A stretch of 59,596 nucleotides of DNA from an uncultured Nostoc sp. (GCF_937863485.1 NZ_CALMFY010000133.1:1-59596); one strand, 5' to 3'; counted from the stretch's first letter, positions 1 to 11,010 are shown. Program-made: numbers and translations. Notes: generated by a model not told the origin, from the sequence alone.

Positions 1-120
1 TTGTTCAGAGTATCAACAACTGTGATTTTTTACAAATGATTTAGGATTGCTATATGTTGCGAGATAATTTTAGTTTATTTGATTATTTGGCGGATAAAAT
101 CTCACCTTGTCTGACTAATT

Positions 121-279
121 TTATCGGGCTATTAGAATTATTAATTTAATCTTGTTTTCAGGCTTTACTTCCCACTCTTGGAATTTTACTTCCAGTGGAG
201 ATGGGAAAACTTTGTAGATTTCGAGCAATTCTATTCCTTCATAAAATACTAGTTTAAGTGTCTCATCAGTCTGTCTGAA
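121..279 (-). pseudogene. Possible C-terminal remnant of an unrecognised gene
   Basis: The minus strand is open for 52 codons before a TAA at 121-123. The reading is coding-like, with segments such as LKLVFYEGIELLEIYK and FPSPLEVKFQEWEVK. There is no ATG in the frame and a stop lies directly upstream, so it is either a decayed gene end or chance. I do not recognise a family. The rest of the first 300 bases shows no other gene. Confidence 0.25.
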
Positions 280-357
280 TTAAATCTTTAATCCTCCGAC
301 TCAGCACTCAGGACTTTGTTCTGTGTTAATATCAGTTGCACGAAACCGCAAAAAGCC

Positions 358-2166
358 GTGGCTACAGTATTAAAATCTCATCGGGTATCAAAAAGGCGTA
401 AACATTCAAAGTATCCTCTCCAGCGTTTGCTTGAGTATGGACACCAGTATCGTAAACAAATTTGGCTGGCGATTACTTATTCTACCCTCAATAAATTTTT
501 CGACTTGGCACCACCCGGCTTAATTGGCGTCGCGGTGGATGTCGTAGTCAAGCAGCAGGATTCCATAATTGCCCAGTTAGGGGTACGTGATGTCTTTGGA
601 CAATTTTTGATTATTTCCTTCCTCACTGTGATCATTTGGATACTAGAATCTGTTTTTGAGTACGCCTACGCTCGACTTTGGCGGAATTTGGCTCAGAATA
701 TTCAGCATGACTTGCGTTTGGATGCATACAAACATTTGCAAGAGTTGGAATTGGCTTATTTTGAAGAACGCAGCACTGGTGGTTTAATGTCTATCCTCAG
801 TGATGATATTAACCAATTAGAGCGGTTTTTGGATGGGGGAGCGAATGATATTATCCAAGTTTCCGCAACTGTTATAATTATTGGCGCTGCTTTTTTCATT
901 TTGGCTCCTGATGTGGCGTGGATGGCTTTGTCACCAATGCCATTTATCCTCTGGGGTTCCTTTGCCTACCAACGACTACTTGCACCTCGCTACGCTGATG
1001 TCCGAGAAAAGGTAGGTTTCCTAAATTCGCGTTTGTCAAACAATATCAGCGGAATTACTACTATTAAAAGTTTCACCGCCGAAACTTATGAAGCCTCTCG
1101 TTTGGAATTAGATAGTGACGCTTATCGCCGCAGTAATCGCAAGGCAATTATTCTTTCTGCTGCTTTTGTACCGTTAATTCGGATGCTGATTTTGGTGGGA
1201 TTCACGGCATTACTATTGTATGGCGGGATGGCAGCGGTTTCTGGAAAAATGTCTGTAGGTACTTACAGCGTATTAGTATTTTTAATCCAGCGCTTGCTGT
1301 GGCCTTTAACAAGATTAGGCGAAACTTTTGACCAATATCAAAGGGCAATGGCTTCGACTAATCGAGTCATGAATTTGTTGGATACTCCCATCACTATTCA
1401 TACAGGTGATGTATCGTTACCTGTGGAGAAAGTGCGCGGTGAAGTGCAATTTAAAAATGTTTATTTTGCCTATAAAGATAGATTTCCAGTTATTAAAAAT
1501 CTGTCTTTGGATATTCCGGCAGGGAAAACTATTGCAATTGTAGGTTCAACGGGTTCTGGTAAAAGCACTTTAGTCAAACTTTTGTTGCGGTTCTACGAAG
1601 TGCAAACTGGAAGCATTACTCTCGATGGTATTGACTTGCAAAGTTTAAATTTACAAGATTTACGCCGCTGTATCGGTTTAGTGAGTCAAGATGTCTTTCT
1701 ATTTCATGGCACTATAGCGGAGAATATTGCTTATGGTAGTTTTGAGACTACAGAGCAAGAAATTATTACGGCGGCGAAGATAGCCGAGGCACACGAATTT
1801 ATTATTAACCTGCCCCAAGGTTATGAGACAATTGTGGGAGAAAGAGGACAAAAGTTATCTGGTGGACAAAGACAACGGATTGCGATCGCCCGCGCAGTTC
1901 TCAAAAATCCCCCCATTCTAATTTTAGATGAAGCCACCTCAGCAGTGGATAATGAGACAGAAGCGGCAATCCAGCGATCGCTCGAACGGATTACAGTCGA
2001 TAGAACTACAATTGCGATCGCTCATCGTCTTTCAACTATCCGCAATGCCGATTGCATTTATGTCATGGAACATGGGAAATTAGTAGAGTCCGGAACCCAT
2101 GAGCAATTGCTGGAGAAAGACGGTATTTATTCCGGCCTCTGGCGTGTACAGTCAGGTTTAAGATAA
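358..2166 (+). CDS. ABC transporter, fused permease and ATPase (MsbA/exporter type)
   Basis: This is a half-size ABC exporter: an N-terminal six-helix membrane domain (about residues 30-310) followed by a nucleotide-binding domain. All ATPase motifs are visible: Walker [10 protein letters not shown] near residue 397, Q-loop SQDVFLF, signature LSGGQ near 500, Walker B ILILDEA near 520 and the H-loop AHR. Such proteins act as dimers in the inner membrane and export lipids, peptides or drugs; the substrate cannot be told from sequence. The frame is also open from a TTG at 316, but the GTG at 358 (MATVLKSHR) removes an unlikely leader and is preferred; neither has a clear ribosome binding site. 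The gene stands alone, with the next one 38 bases downstream. Confidence 0.9.
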   Translation: MATVLKSHRVSKRRKHSKYPLQRLLEYGHQYRKQIWLAITYSTLNKFFDLAPPGLIGVAVDVVVKQQDSIIAQLGVRDVFGQFLIISFLTVIIWILESVFEYAYARLWRNLAQNIQHDLRLDAYKHLQELELAYFEERSTGGLMSILSDDINQLERFLDGGANDIIQVSATVIIIGAAFFILAPDVAWMALSPMPFILWGSFAYQRLLAPRYADVREKVGFLNSRLSNNISGITTIKSFTAETYEASRLELDSDAYRRSNRKAIILSAAFVPLIRMLILVGFTALLLYGGMAAVSGKMSVGTYSVLVFLIQRLLWPLTRLGETFDQYQRAMASTNRVMNLLDTPITIHTGDVSLPVEKVRGEVQFKNVYFAYKDRFPVIKNLSLDIPAGKTIAIVGSTGSGKSTLVKLLLRFYEVQTGSITLDGIDLQSLNLQDLRRCIGLVSQDVFLFHGTIAENIAYGSFETTEQEIITAAKIAEAHEFIINLPQGYETIVGERGQKLSGGQRQRIAIARAVLKNPPILILDEATSAVDNETEAAIQRSLERITVDRTTIAIAHRLSTIRNADCIYVMEHGKLVESGTHEQLLEKDGIYSGLWRVQSGLR

Positions 2167-2204
2167 GTTTCGCCTATTGTCTGTGTCTTCATTACGAATT
2201 ATTT

Positions 2205-2633
2205 ATGTTTTTTGGTAATAGTCAACCAGAATCAGGTGATACTAAGTGGCGTCGCCAGTTGGATAAGTTTGTCAAAGCAAATCAGCAAGAATTGGCAGCG
2301 TTGTTTTGGGGATTGTGGTTAGCAAATGGTGACAGTCAGGGTACTGTTGGTATTGATTTGCAACCAACGCCGCATTTTGTTTATTGTCCGAAAGAGCAGA
2401 TAGAGAATTTAAATATTAAAGTTGATAATCGACTTCAGGAAATTTTGGGGATTGTTGAGAATCATCAGCCAGAAATGGAAGTTGTGATGATTGGGATTGG
2501 TAAGGGTGAAATTAAGTTAATTCAGTTTGTACCGGAACCAGCACCACCAATTTGCTTTGAGCAAGCTGGTAAGGATGTGGATGGGTTATTAGAAGTTTTG
2601 GAACAGCGCATGAATGAGCAATTGTCAAGCTAA
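2205..2633 (+). CDS. Small conserved cyanobacterial protein, possibly CcmS-like
   Basis: A 142-residue soluble protein without signal peptide or membrane segment. It opens with a charged helix (WRRQLDKFVKANQQELAAL) and has a central conserved-looking block GTVGIDLQPTPHFVYCPKE, then an alternating strand region and an acidic helical tail. I believe proteins of this appearance occur widely in cyanobacteria, and some are annotated as the beta-carboxysome assembly chaperone CcmS; that link is from memory and weak. It follows the ABC transporter by 38 bases on the same strand and may be cotranscribed. No catalytic motif is visible. Confidence 0.7.
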   Translation: MFFGNSQPESGDTKWRRQLDKFVKANQQELAALFWGLWLANGDSQGTVGIDLQPTPHFVYCPKEQIENLNIKVDNRLQEILGIVENHQPEMEVVMIGIGKGEIKLIQFVPEPAPPICFEQAGKDVDGLLEVLEQRMNEQLSS

Positions 2634-2696
2634 AAAATTGATTGATGAATATAATTTCTGTAATTAAACTTTGATGCCAAGAAGGTCGATTTTTAT

Positions 2697-3489
2697 ATGT
2701 CCTCAAACATAAAACCAAGCAAAAGCTGGAAAGAAAATTTTGCTCAATTTTTTGAATCCCCAAGTCGAGAAACTTTGCGTGAATTACTCCGCAACCATAC
2801 AGGAGAGTATAATGATCTGGATTTTAAAAGAGAACTTGTTTCGGATTATGAAATAGCCAAGGATATTCTTTGGTATGGCTAATAAATCTGGTGGTGCAGT
2901 TATTTTTGGTGTTGAGGAAAAAAAAGAAGATAACAGCTTTAACTCTAAGGGATTGTCCGACTTAAATGATAAAACTGATTTTAAAAATAAACTTGAAAAA
3001 TATCTTCCGTCTCAGCTAGATTTTGAAGTTATAGATTTTTCATACGAAGAATCAGAATATCCAAAACTAAAAGGTAAACGATTTCGGGTTGTGATTATAG
3101 AATATAATCCACGATATATTCCCTTTTTGCCTAAGAAAGATAGTGATAAAATTAAGCGTTCTCACATATTTATTAGACACAACAATAGTACTATCAATGC
3201 TGAATATGAACATTTGCAAGATATTTTAAATCGTAGAGTAGAAACGACATATTCCTCTACTACAGAAATGTCTCTAGCTGAACACCTTGCTCAATTGAAA
3301 GAACTATATTCAATGATACAAAAGAATCAACTTGGTTTGAATTTGGGTTTGCACTTTTTGGAGAATACATATCTCACACAGAAAAATCCATATTATCCAA
3401 AAGAAGAATATGATGCTTTTATTAGTAGAATGATTTCTGTAAAGAAGGAAGTAATAGAAGCTATAATCCTAAGAAAAGAACCTTTATAA
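2697..3489 (+). pseudogene. AlbA_2 (Schlafen-type) domain protein, split by a frameshift
   Basis: Two overlapping frames (2697-2882 and 2875-3489) together make one AlbA_2 protein. The first ends in NDLDFKRELVSDYEIAKDIL, the LDFK entry motif of the family. The second begins MANKSGGAVIFGVEE, the glycine-rich ANSGGG..IGV core that should follow directly. Removing one T from the CTTTGG at 2868-2873 restores DILGMANKSGG, so a single extra base explains the break. AlbA_2 domains bind nucleic acid and often sit in regulators or defence-linked proteins. The C-terminal part (ETTYSSTTEMSLAEHLAQLKE) is helical and unrecognised. It could be real decay, a sequencing error or, less likely, programmed frameshifting. 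Confidence 0.75.
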
Positions 3490-3860
3490 AACAGAGTTTT
3501 AAATAAAGTGCGGTCAATACTGTCAAGTCTAGACGCGATGAGTATCTATAAAGTTTTCCCTCTTATAACTCAAAAAAAGCAGCTGGGTAAATGTGAAAAA
3601 ACTCTGCGAACAAACCCTGACCGTAGAGTTTATTTAGATACGTAATATCAATCACTCCTGTTCATAATCGCAGGGTTGAATCTATATCTCCCCTCTTAAG
3701 AGAAATTCACTATAATCTGACATAAATTAACAGCAAAGCGATAAATCATTTAAATAAGTATAAATACGCTAATATCTAGAGCTTTCATGAAATTTTCAAG
3801 AAGTTGCATTGGTTACTACCCACAATCCGATAATGTTTAGTTAAGCTGTAAGCGCTATGA
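3490..3860. other. Intergenic stretch, no gene seen
   Basis: AT-rich spacer without a convincing open frame. It must hold the promoter of the first metallophosphoesterase. Just before that gene, at 3842-3856, is the box TAAGCTGTAAGCGCT, which is repeated exactly before the second copy at 5013-5027. Confidence 0.5.
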
Positions 3861-4712
3861 TTGAGCTTTATTGAACGTCTTATGCATTGGTTATTATCTG
3901 GGCCGTTGAGTACAGAGAAATTGACGGTTAAGATTGCAGGGTTGCCTGCATCGTTACAAGGTAAGAAGCTGGTGCAGTTGTCAGATTTCCACTACGATGG
4001 TTTGCGGCTGTCGGAAGATATGTTAGAAAAAGCGATCGCAGCTACTAACGAAGCTAAACCAGATTTAATTCTATTAACTGGTGACTACGTAACTGATGAG
4101 CCGGCGCCGATTCACCAACTGGTACTTCGACTCAAACATCTGCAAAGTCGCAGTGGTATTTATGCTATTCTTGGCAATCACGATATATATCATAGACACG
4201 CAAAAGCAGAAGTTACAGATGCCCTTACTAGCATTGGAATTTACGTCCTTTGGAACGAAATTGCCTATCCACTTGGAAAAGAATTGCCACTTGTGGGACT
4301 GGCGGATAGTTGGTCACGGGAATTCTACCCTGCACTAGTCATGAATCAACTAAACCCCGACACACCCTGCATCGTTTTATCCCACAACCCAGATACTGCG
4401 GAGATACTGCAAGCATGGCGAGTTGATTTACAATTATCTGGTCATACTCATGGTGGTCAAATCGTGATTCCCGGAATTGGCCCTGCGACCTTGTTTTACG
4501 AAAAGGTTGTAAAAAAAATACCCAGAAAAGTGCGGCGTCTAGTCCCATTTTTAGAAGTAAATGTTTCTGTAGTCAGCCATTGGGAATGGGCACAGGGTTA
4601 CCATCGGCTAGGAAAAAATCAGTTATATGTCAATCGTGGTTTGGGAACTTACCTCCCAGGACGCTTATTTTGCCGCCCAGAAGTTACTATAATTACCCTA
4701 CAAGGTGAATGA
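3861..4712 (+). CDS. Metallophosphoesterase, YaeI-like, copy 1
   Basis: A calcineurin-like phosphoesterase of about 283 residues. The metal-site motifs are in order: QLSDFHYDG near residue 40, LTGDYVTD near 73, LGNHDIY near 103, LSHNPDT near 173 and LSGHTHGGQ near 192. Family members hydrolyse phosphodiesters or pyrophosphates with a two-metal centre; the YaeI/LpxG branch includes UDP-diacylglucosamine hydrolases, but the substrate here is unknown. The N-terminal MHWLLSG may be a short membrane anchor. The frame starts at TTG 3861; the alternative ATG at 3882 (MHWLL) fits the shared part of both copies. A close paralogue follows 318 bases downstream. Confidence 0.88.
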   Translation: MSFIERLMHWLLSGPLSTEKLTVKIAGLPASLQGKKLVQLSDFHYDGLRLSEDMLEKAIAATNEAKPDLILLTGDYVTDEPAPIHQLVLRLKHLQSRSGIYAILGNHDIYHRHAKAEVTDALTSIGIYVLWNEIAYPLGKELPLVGLADSWSREFYPALVMNQLNPDTPCIVLSHNPDTAEILQAWRVDLQLSGHTHGGQIVIPGIGPATLFYEKVVKKIPRKVRRLVPFLEVNVSVVSHWEWAQGYHRLGKNQLYVNRGLGTYLPGRLFCRPEVTIITLQGE

Positions 4713-4749
4713 AAAGGCAGGAGGTGGGGTCATTGACTTGTACTGAGCA

Positions 4750-4870
4750 AACGAGCGTCTCTAAGAGTTGCCGTAGCGTAGTCGTAAAGCCTGCGACATA
4801 GCTATGTCCTAAGCGCCAGCCTCTCGTAGAGAAGAGTTGTATATTTGCCATACTCCTACGGGAATCTTGC
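4750..4870. repeat. Interspersed Nostoc-type repeat cluster
   Basis: Between the two phosphoesterases is GC-richer repeat DNA. The segment around 4786-4840 (TAAAGCCTGCGACATAGCTA onward) is a diverged reverse complement of the 51-base repeat found at 33899-33949 and 50101-50151. It is non-coding and may have arisen or spread independently of the duplication. Confidence 0.7.
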
Positions 4871-5030
4871 TAGCAAAAGCGTCTTGTAGAGTTGTGCAAG
4901 AGGAAAAACCCAGAACTAAATTCAGTGATTTCAAATAAATCAATTAGTTAATTGTATCTGGGGTATAAGACATAAATTATTGCAGTTTCTCAAGTTACAT
5001 TTTGATTTTTGGTAAGCTGTAAGCGCTGGT

Positions 5031-5885
5031 ATGAGGGATATCGGTTGTCTTATGCATTGGTTGTTTACAGGACATTTAAGAGTAGATAAAATCACGGTTA
5101 AGATTGCGGAACTTCCTGCATCTTTACAAGGGACAACGTTAGTGCAGTTGTCAGATTTTCACTACGATGGTTTGCGGCTGTCGGAAGATATCTTAGAAAA
5201 AGCGATCGCATTTACTAACGAAGCTGAACCAGATTTAATTCTATTAACTGGTGACTACGTAACTGACGATCCGACGCCGATTCACCAACTGGTGCTTCGA
5301 CTCAAACATTTGCAAAGTCGCTGTGGTATCTACGCCGTACTTGGTAATCACGATATCTATTACAGCCACTCCAAAGCAGAAGTTACACAGGCGTTAACTA
5401 GTATTGGGGTACATGTGCTTTGGAATGAAATCGCCTATCCACTAGGAAAAGAATTACCATTGGTAGGACTAGCTGATTATTGGTCACGGGAATTCCACCC
5501 TGCACCAGTCATGAATCAACTAAACTCCGTTACACCCCGTATCGTTTTATCCCATAACCCAGATACAGCCAAGATATTGCAACAATGGCGCGTAGATTTG
5601 CAACTATCTGGTCATACACACGGCGGTCACATCGTTATTCCGGGCATCGGCCCTGTAGTATTCTATTATAAAAAGCTACTCAAACAAATTCCCAAAAAAT
5701 TACGGCGTTGGGTAATATTTTTCCTGGGAGACTGTTCTAAAGTAGTGCGATATTGGGAGTGGGCGCAAGGGTTTCACAAGGTGGAAGAAAATCAACTATA
5801 TGTCAATCGTGGTTTAGGAACTTATAAACCAGGACGTTTATTTTGTCCGCCAGAAGTGACTGTAATTACCTTAGTTAGTCATTAA
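5031..5885 (+). CDS. Metallophosphoesterase, YaeI-like, copy 2
   Basis: Tandem paralogue of the gene at 3861, 284 residues, with every metal-binding motif kept: LSDFHYDG, LTGDYVTDD, LGNHDIYY, LSHNPDT and LSGHTHGGH. Long stretches of DNA are nearly identical to copy 1 (for example 5220-5300 against 4050-4130), while the region after the last histidine motif, KKLLKQIPKKLRRWV, has diverged most. It starts at ATG 5031 (MRDIGCLMHW), three bases after the shared upstream box TAAGCTGTAAGCGCT. The duplication looks fairly recent or is kept alike by gene conversion. Both copies appear functional; different substrates or expression are possible. Confidence 0.9.
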   Translation: MRDIGCLMHWLFTGHLRVDKITVKIAELPASLQGTTLVQLSDFHYDGLRLSEDILEKAIAFTNEAEPDLILLTGDYVTDDPTPIHQLVLRLKHLQSRCGIYAVLGNHDIYYSHSKAEVTQALTSIGVHVLWNEIAYPLGKELPLVGLADYWSREFHPAPVMNQLNSVTPRIVLSHNPDTAKILQQWRVDLQLSGHTHGGHIVIPGIGPVVFYYKKLLKQIPKKLRRWVIFFLGDCSKVVRYWEWAQGFHKVEENQLYVNRGLGTYKPGRLFCPPEVTVITLVSH

Positions 5886-5917
5886 TAATTCTGAACTTGT
5901 TTAGCTAATTCAAAGCA

Positions 5918-5970
5918 GAAACCGCCTGAAGCTACGATGGATAAATATCAGCAGCTTGGGGCGGTTTCTT
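5918..5970 (+). terminator. Hairpin after the second phosphoesterase gene
   Basis: GAAACCGCC at 5918-5926 pairs with GGCGGTTTC at 5960-5968, with further AAGCT/AGCTT pairing inside. It lies 33 bases after the stop codon. The T-tract is weak, so it is a likely 3' end stem rather than a clear Rho-independent terminator. Confidence 0.5.
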
Positions 5971-6405
5971 GAAGATTGGAGAATTTAGAGGTAACTAACT
6001 TAAACTTTGGTGGACAGTATTCGTAATCGCTTTACTCAGAATTGCACATCCTTATATTCCAACTAGGCAGGCATTTTCTGGCTGTGCGTTCGTAAAACCT
6101 CCAAAACAACTCATTGAACTTAAGGCAAAAACACATTCAATGGATGCCACAACTTCGGAGCGATCGCAATATCATTAGAGCAGGAGGCACAGGCTCTAAC
6201 TTGAAAGTTTTTGTTTAACTTTTAACCTGTTTGTACCTTGCTCTTAATTTAGCATTCTGTTTGTTCAGCTACAAGACACGTTTACTAAACTTGAATACCA
6301 TTAATTTATCGCAATAATTTAGAAATATTGCTTAAAAATTGTCCCACTTGCTATATGTTGGCGTTAATGCCAGCATTATCAAGTGGGCTAAAAATTCAGA
6401 AGCCG
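5971..6405. other. Intergenic stretch, no gene seen
   Basis: Spacer between convergent genes. It holds one HIP1-like GCGATCGCA near 6162 and A/T-rich DNA. No open frame with family resemblance was found. The start (6000-6120) reads like decayed DNA without a recoverable frame. Confidence 0.4.
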
Positions 6406-7173
6406 TTATTGAGCAGAACCGCGTGTAGTAGGATCATCTGCGGTAGAAGAACCGCTATTAGATTTACTGTTTGACTGGTCTACTCCTTGAGGTGGAGTGG
6501 TTTTAGAGGTGTCACTTTTCGTACCTGGAGCAACAGTATTAGTAGAAGTATCGCCCTTGGTCTGCGAAGTCGGAGTATTACTCGTTGGACTCGTCGGGCT
6601 TTGTGTGGCTTTGGGGGTTGGCTGGGTTGCAGAAGGTGCTTTTTGTGCCGCAGGCTGCTGGGGTGGAATAGTAATGTTAATATCCGGTTGGCGAGGTGGT
6701 GCAGATGGAGTTATAACCTGCTGTGGAACAGGAACAGCAACAGGAACAGGTATTTCCCTAGTTCTTTCGATTATCGTCGTTCGTGGTTGAGGAGATGCAC
6801 TGGGAGTTGGACTACTCTTACTCGGTACAGGAACCACGACCGGCACAGTATTGTTAACGGCTGCGTTATTCTGCTGGTTGAAGTACCAGACCCCACCTAT
6901 AAGCAAACTAAGCAAGGAAGTAATAATAACACCCAACAGCAAACCACCACTAGCATTGTTATTGTCACGCTCGGTTAAATCAGCTTGCTGATTGCTACGC
7001 TCAGTATTTCGACCTTCTACGTAACCCTTACTATAAGAGTTGGGATTATCTGTGCTGTTCTTGACTGTTTCAGTAGTTCGCGTCAAGTCAGTGTGAGTAT
7101 TACCATTTATATCAGTGTAAGATTCTTGCTTAACTTCACTGTTTTTCCTTTCGTGTTCATTGGGAATAGACAT
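6406..7173 (-). CDS. Single-pass membrane protein with Pro/Thr/Ser-rich exported tail
   Basis: A 255-residue protein in three parts. The N-terminal 70 or so residues are charged, Asn/Thr-rich and probably cytoplasmic (SYTDINGNTHTDLTRTTETV). One strong transmembrane helix follows at about residues 77-97 (LLLGVIITSLLSLLIGGVWYF). The rest is a low-complexity Pro, Thr, Ser and Gln tail resembling a cell-wall-spanning linker. There is no catalytic domain and no cleavable signal peptide. It is monocistronic, starts at ATG, and points toward the next minus-strand genes. I do not recognise a named family; a role at the cell envelope is inference. Confidence 0.75.
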   Translation of the reverse strand: MSIPNEHERKNSEVKQESYTDINGNTHTDLTRTTETVKNSTDNPNSYSKGYVEGRNTERSNQQADLTERDNNNASGGLLLGVIITSLLSLLIGGVWYFNQQNNAAVNNTVPVVVPVPSKSSPTPSASPQPRTTIIERTREIPVPVAVPVPQQVITPSAPPRQPDINITIPPQQPAAQKAPSATQPTPKATQSPTSPTSNTPTSQTKGDTSTNTVAPGTKSDTSKTTPPQGVDQSNSKSNSGSSTADDPTTRGSAQ

Positions 7174-7469
7174 AGCTGTTGATTTAACTCCTCAGATACG
7201 ATATTGACAAACTAAAGCTTTGTAAGAACAAGAGGTTTTTATGAGTTGAAAAATGTATGTTGCTGATAAATATTGAGTTTTATTTGCTACCCAACTGTTG
7301 GTAATTCTCAGGATAACCTCTGTGATTAGCAAGTGGCTCTATCTCTAGGGAGTTAATACTCAATCAAAAGAAAGAGTACCTCCAAAGATAGATGTTATTA
7401 AACTGTCAGGTAATGCATTGATAAAAAATCTAGTGATTTACTGAAATCATCTAAATTTTTAATTTGTTG
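7174..7469. other. Intergenic stretch, no gene seen
   Basis: Upstream of the membrane protein on the minus strand and downstream of the WD40 gene. AT-rich; no open frame or clear hairpin was found. Confidence 0.4.
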
Positions 7470-8936
7470 TTAGACATCGCAGCGCCAAATTTTAATTGTC
7501 ATGTCTCGACTACCACTAGCTAGGGTTTTGCCATCGGGACTGAAAGCGACAGAGTTAACCCAATCCGAATGGTTATCCAAAGTGTAAAGATTTTGTCCAG
7601 TGCTAACATTCCATAACTTCACGGTATGATCTGCACTACCACTAGCAAGATGCTGACCATCGGGGCTAAAAGCTACAGACCAAACATAACTATGATGTCC
7701 CGCAAGTGTGTTAATTGGCTTACCTGTACTGATGTTCCATAACTTGATAGTCTGGTCATAACTACCACTAGCTAAAATTTGCCCATTAGGGCTAATGGCA
7801 ACACAAGTTACCCAACCTGAATGCCCGTTGAGAGTTTGCAGCAGTTTTCTACTCTTCCAATTCCATAGCTTAATGGTATTGTCTGCACTACCACTAACTA
7901 AAATCTGCTGCTTTGGGCAAATAGCAAGGGAGTAGACTAAGTAGGAATGACTTTTGAGGACATGCAACAATTGTCCCATGCCTATATGGGAAATCTTGAT
8001 AGTGGTGTCTCTACCGCCACTGAGGATAGTTTGACCATCAGGACTAATGATTACAGAAAAAACTGGGGTTGAATGTACTTTGAGGGTGCTGAGTAATTTA
8101 CCTGTAGATACTTGCCAAATCATCATGCTGCTGTCGTCACTTCCACTAACCAGAGTTTGGCTATCTGGGCTGTAGGCGAGGCATCTTACCCATTTTGTAT
8201 GACCAGTGAGAGTATGTAACAATTTCCCTGTGTCGAGATGCCAAATTTTGATAGTCTTATCAGTACTTCCACTGGCGAGAGTTTGCCCATCTGGACTAAT
8301 TACAGTGGTAAAAACCCAGTTCAGATGACTCAGAGTGTGTACACATTTCCACGGTGAAGGTTGAGGTTGCGGTTCAGGTGGCTTTGGCGGTGGCGATGTA
8401 GGTTTGGGTGGTGGTGGCGGCGTTGCTGGCTTTTGTGTTGGTGATGAAGGTTTAGGCGATGCTTTTTTCTGTTTCAGTTCCAGTTCTGCGGCATTTTTAA
8501 AATCAGACCAAGCTCTATTTTCATATCCAAGTTTTGAGCAAGCAAGCCCTCGGTATCTGTAAGCTTTAAAGTATTTAGGGTTGAGACGAATCGCTTGGCT
8601 AAAGTCTTCAATTGCTTCAGTATATTTTCCTCTTTGAGCTTTCTCCATGCCGCGTTTATAGAAACTTTCAGCATTGAATGTAGTGGAATCAATTGTGGTG
8701 GAAGTAAAAGCTGATTGATTTGTCTCACTTGGTTGATAAGACTTTAACCTTCCATAAGCTTGATTGATTTCTTTGATTTTTGCTTCCGCTTCTAGCTTTT
8801 GCTGCGGTTCGAGAAAACAATCTGGATGCCAAGTCTTAGCCATCTGGCGGTAAGCTTGCTTGACTTCCTCAACAGATGCACCTGGTTTTAACCCCAGAAT
8901 ATTGTAAACATGATTTATATCAAAGCGATCGCTCAT
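7470..8936 (-). CDS. DnaJ-TPR-WD40 fusion protein
   Basis: A 488-residue fusion. Residues 1-65 are a J-domain with the HPD motif intact ([12 protein letters not shown]), so it should be able to stimulate an Hsp70 ATPase. Residues 85-155 hold two TPR units ([20 protein letters not shown], then [20 protein letters not shown]). A Pro-rich linker at about 160-195 leads to seven WD40 repeats filling the C-terminus, enough for one closed propeller. There is no signal peptide, so it is probably cytosolic. The downstream-numbered neighbour at 9084-9695 is a paralogue of the J-TPR half. It may recruit DnaK to clients bound by the propeller; this is inference. Confidence 0.9.
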   Translation of the reverse strand: MSDRFDINHVYNILGLKPGASVEEVKQAYRQMAKTWHPDCFLEPQQKLEAEAKIKEINQAYGRLKSYQPSETNQSAFTSTTIDSTTFNAESFYKRGMEKAQRGKYTEAIEDFSQAIRLNPKYFKAYRYRGLACSKLGYENRAWSDFKNAAELELKQKKASPKPSSPTQKPATPPPPPKPTSPPPKPPEPQPQPSPWKCVHTLSHLNWVFTTVISPDGQTLASGSTDKTIKIWHLDTGKLLHTLTGHTKWVRCLAYSPDSQTLVSGSDDSSMMIWQVSTGKLLSTLKVHSTPVFSVIISPDGQTILSGGRDTTIKISHIGMGQLLHVLKSHSYLVYSLAICPKQQILVSGSADNTIKLWNWKSRKLLQTLNGHSGWVTCVAISPNGQILASGSYDQTIKLWNISTGKPINTLAGHHSYVWSVAFSPDGQHLASGSADHTVKLWNVSTGQNLYTLDNHSDWVNSVAFSPDGKTLASGSRDMTIKIWRCDV

Positions 8937-9035
8937 ACTAGGAAATCAGCAGCAAATCAAACTCTACTTAGTATTCCCAAGCATAAGTATTATCTAACTT
9001 AAGCTATGGTGTCGCTGTCTGAAGCAACACGTAGT

Positions 9036-9060
9036 AGGGGCACAGCATTGCTGTGCCTCT
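9036..9060. repeat. Short palindromic repeat, first copy
   Basis: An inverted repeat around GCACAGCATTGCTGTGC, lying between the two J-domain genes. A diverged relative sits at 29594-29620. It is short and non-coding, and could act as a transcript 3' stem. Confidence 0.55.
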
Positions 9061-9083
9061 AAGAATGATATGTATTCCACTTC

Positions 9084-9695
9084 TTATCTCCAACGCCGAT
9101 TTAGCCGCAGTAAACTTTTTATCCCCTCACAAAATCTTTTTACCAGAGTTCTAGGCTTTGATATCGGTCTTGGTGAGCGTGATGTACGTGCAGCGCCCGG
9201 ATTTGTTAACTCTTGTTCTATTTGTGCAGCTTTATTTAAATCTGAAGCGGCTCTATATTCGTATCCTAGTTGAGAGCAAACTAGCCCACGATATTTATAT
9301 GCGTCAATATAGTGAGGATTGAGACGAATCGCGTGGGTAAAATCTGCGATCGCATCTTCATATCTTCCTTCTGTAGCATTCTCTACTCCCCAACTATAAA
9401 AAGTTTCTGCATCCCAACGATTGACAGATATTTTTGTGGGATTTGTAGGCGAAGATGAAGATGGGTTTTCAGGAGTAGGAGGCTCGGATGGACTTTCAGA
9501 TTTGAGCTTGTTGTAAGCTGCGTTGATTGATTTGATTTTTTCCTCAGCTTCCTGTTTTTGCTTTTGCTCAAGAAAGCGATCGGGATGCCAAATTTTTACC
9601 AGTTGACGGTAAGCTCGCTTCACTTGTGCTTGTGATGCACCAGTTTTCAGCCCAAGAATTTCATAAGCATGATTGAGATCGAAGTCATCGCGCAT
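9084..9695 (-). CDS. DnaJ-TPR protein, paralogue of the neighbouring fusion
   Basis: A 203-residue protein with an N-terminal J-domain (HPD in VKIWHPDRFLEQ) and two TPR units (AETFYSWGVENATEGRYEDA; AYKYRGLVCSQLGYEYRAAS). It matches residues 1-155 of the WD40 fusion at 7470-8936 but ends in a basic tail (RFCEGIKSLLRLNRRWR) instead of a propeller. The gap to that gene is 147 bases on the same strand, so the pair probably arose by tandem duplication with gain or loss of the WD40 part. It is probably a co-chaperone. Confidence 0.87.
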   Translation of the reverse strand: MRDDFDLNHAYEILGLKTGASQAQVKRAYRQLVKIWHPDRFLEQKQKQEAEEKIKSINAAYNKLKSESPSEPPTPENPSSSSPTNPTKISVNRWDAETFYSWGVENATEGRYEDAIADFTHAIRLNPHYIDAYKYRGLVCSQLGYEYRAASDLNKAAQIEQELTNPGAARTSRSPRPISKPRTLVKRFCEGIKSLLRLNRRWR

Positions 9696-9700
9696 ACTGA

Positions 9701-10861
<1,161 letters not shown>

Positions 10862-10879
10862 AGTATATGCTTCATAGTT

Positions 10880-10953
10880 GGGGTTGTAGCTCAGTTGGAT
10901 AGAGCGGACGCCTCCTAAGCGTCAGGTCGTGCGTTCGAGCCGCACCAGTCCCG
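10880..10953 (+). tRNA. tRNA-Arg (anticodon CCT)
   Basis: A complete 74-base cloverleaf. The acceptor arm GGGGTTG pairs with CAGTCCC (two G-T wobbles), discriminator G, no encoded CCA. The D-arm is GCTC/GAGC, the anticodon stem GACGC/GCGTC encloses loop CTCCTAA with anticodon CCT, and the T-arm is GTGCG/CGCAC with loop TTCGAGC. It reads AGG, a rare arginine codon in many cyanobacteria. Confidence 0.95.
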
Positions 10954-10961
10954 TAAGCAAA

Positions 10962-11010
10962 AAAATCCCTAAGACCTTGACTAATAGTAGGTCATAGGGA
11001 TTTTATTTTT
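10962..11010 (+). terminator. Rho-independent terminator after tRNA-Arg
   Basis: AAAATCCCT and AGACCT on the left pair with AGGTC and AGGGATTTT on the right around an 11-base loop, followed by TATTTTT. It begins nine bases after the tRNA. Confidence 0.85.

Noticed and set aside
6487..6978. Plus-strand frames opposite the Pro/Thr-rich protein
   Set aside because: They come from the low-complexity codons of the minus-strand gene, which has a proper start and membrane helix.
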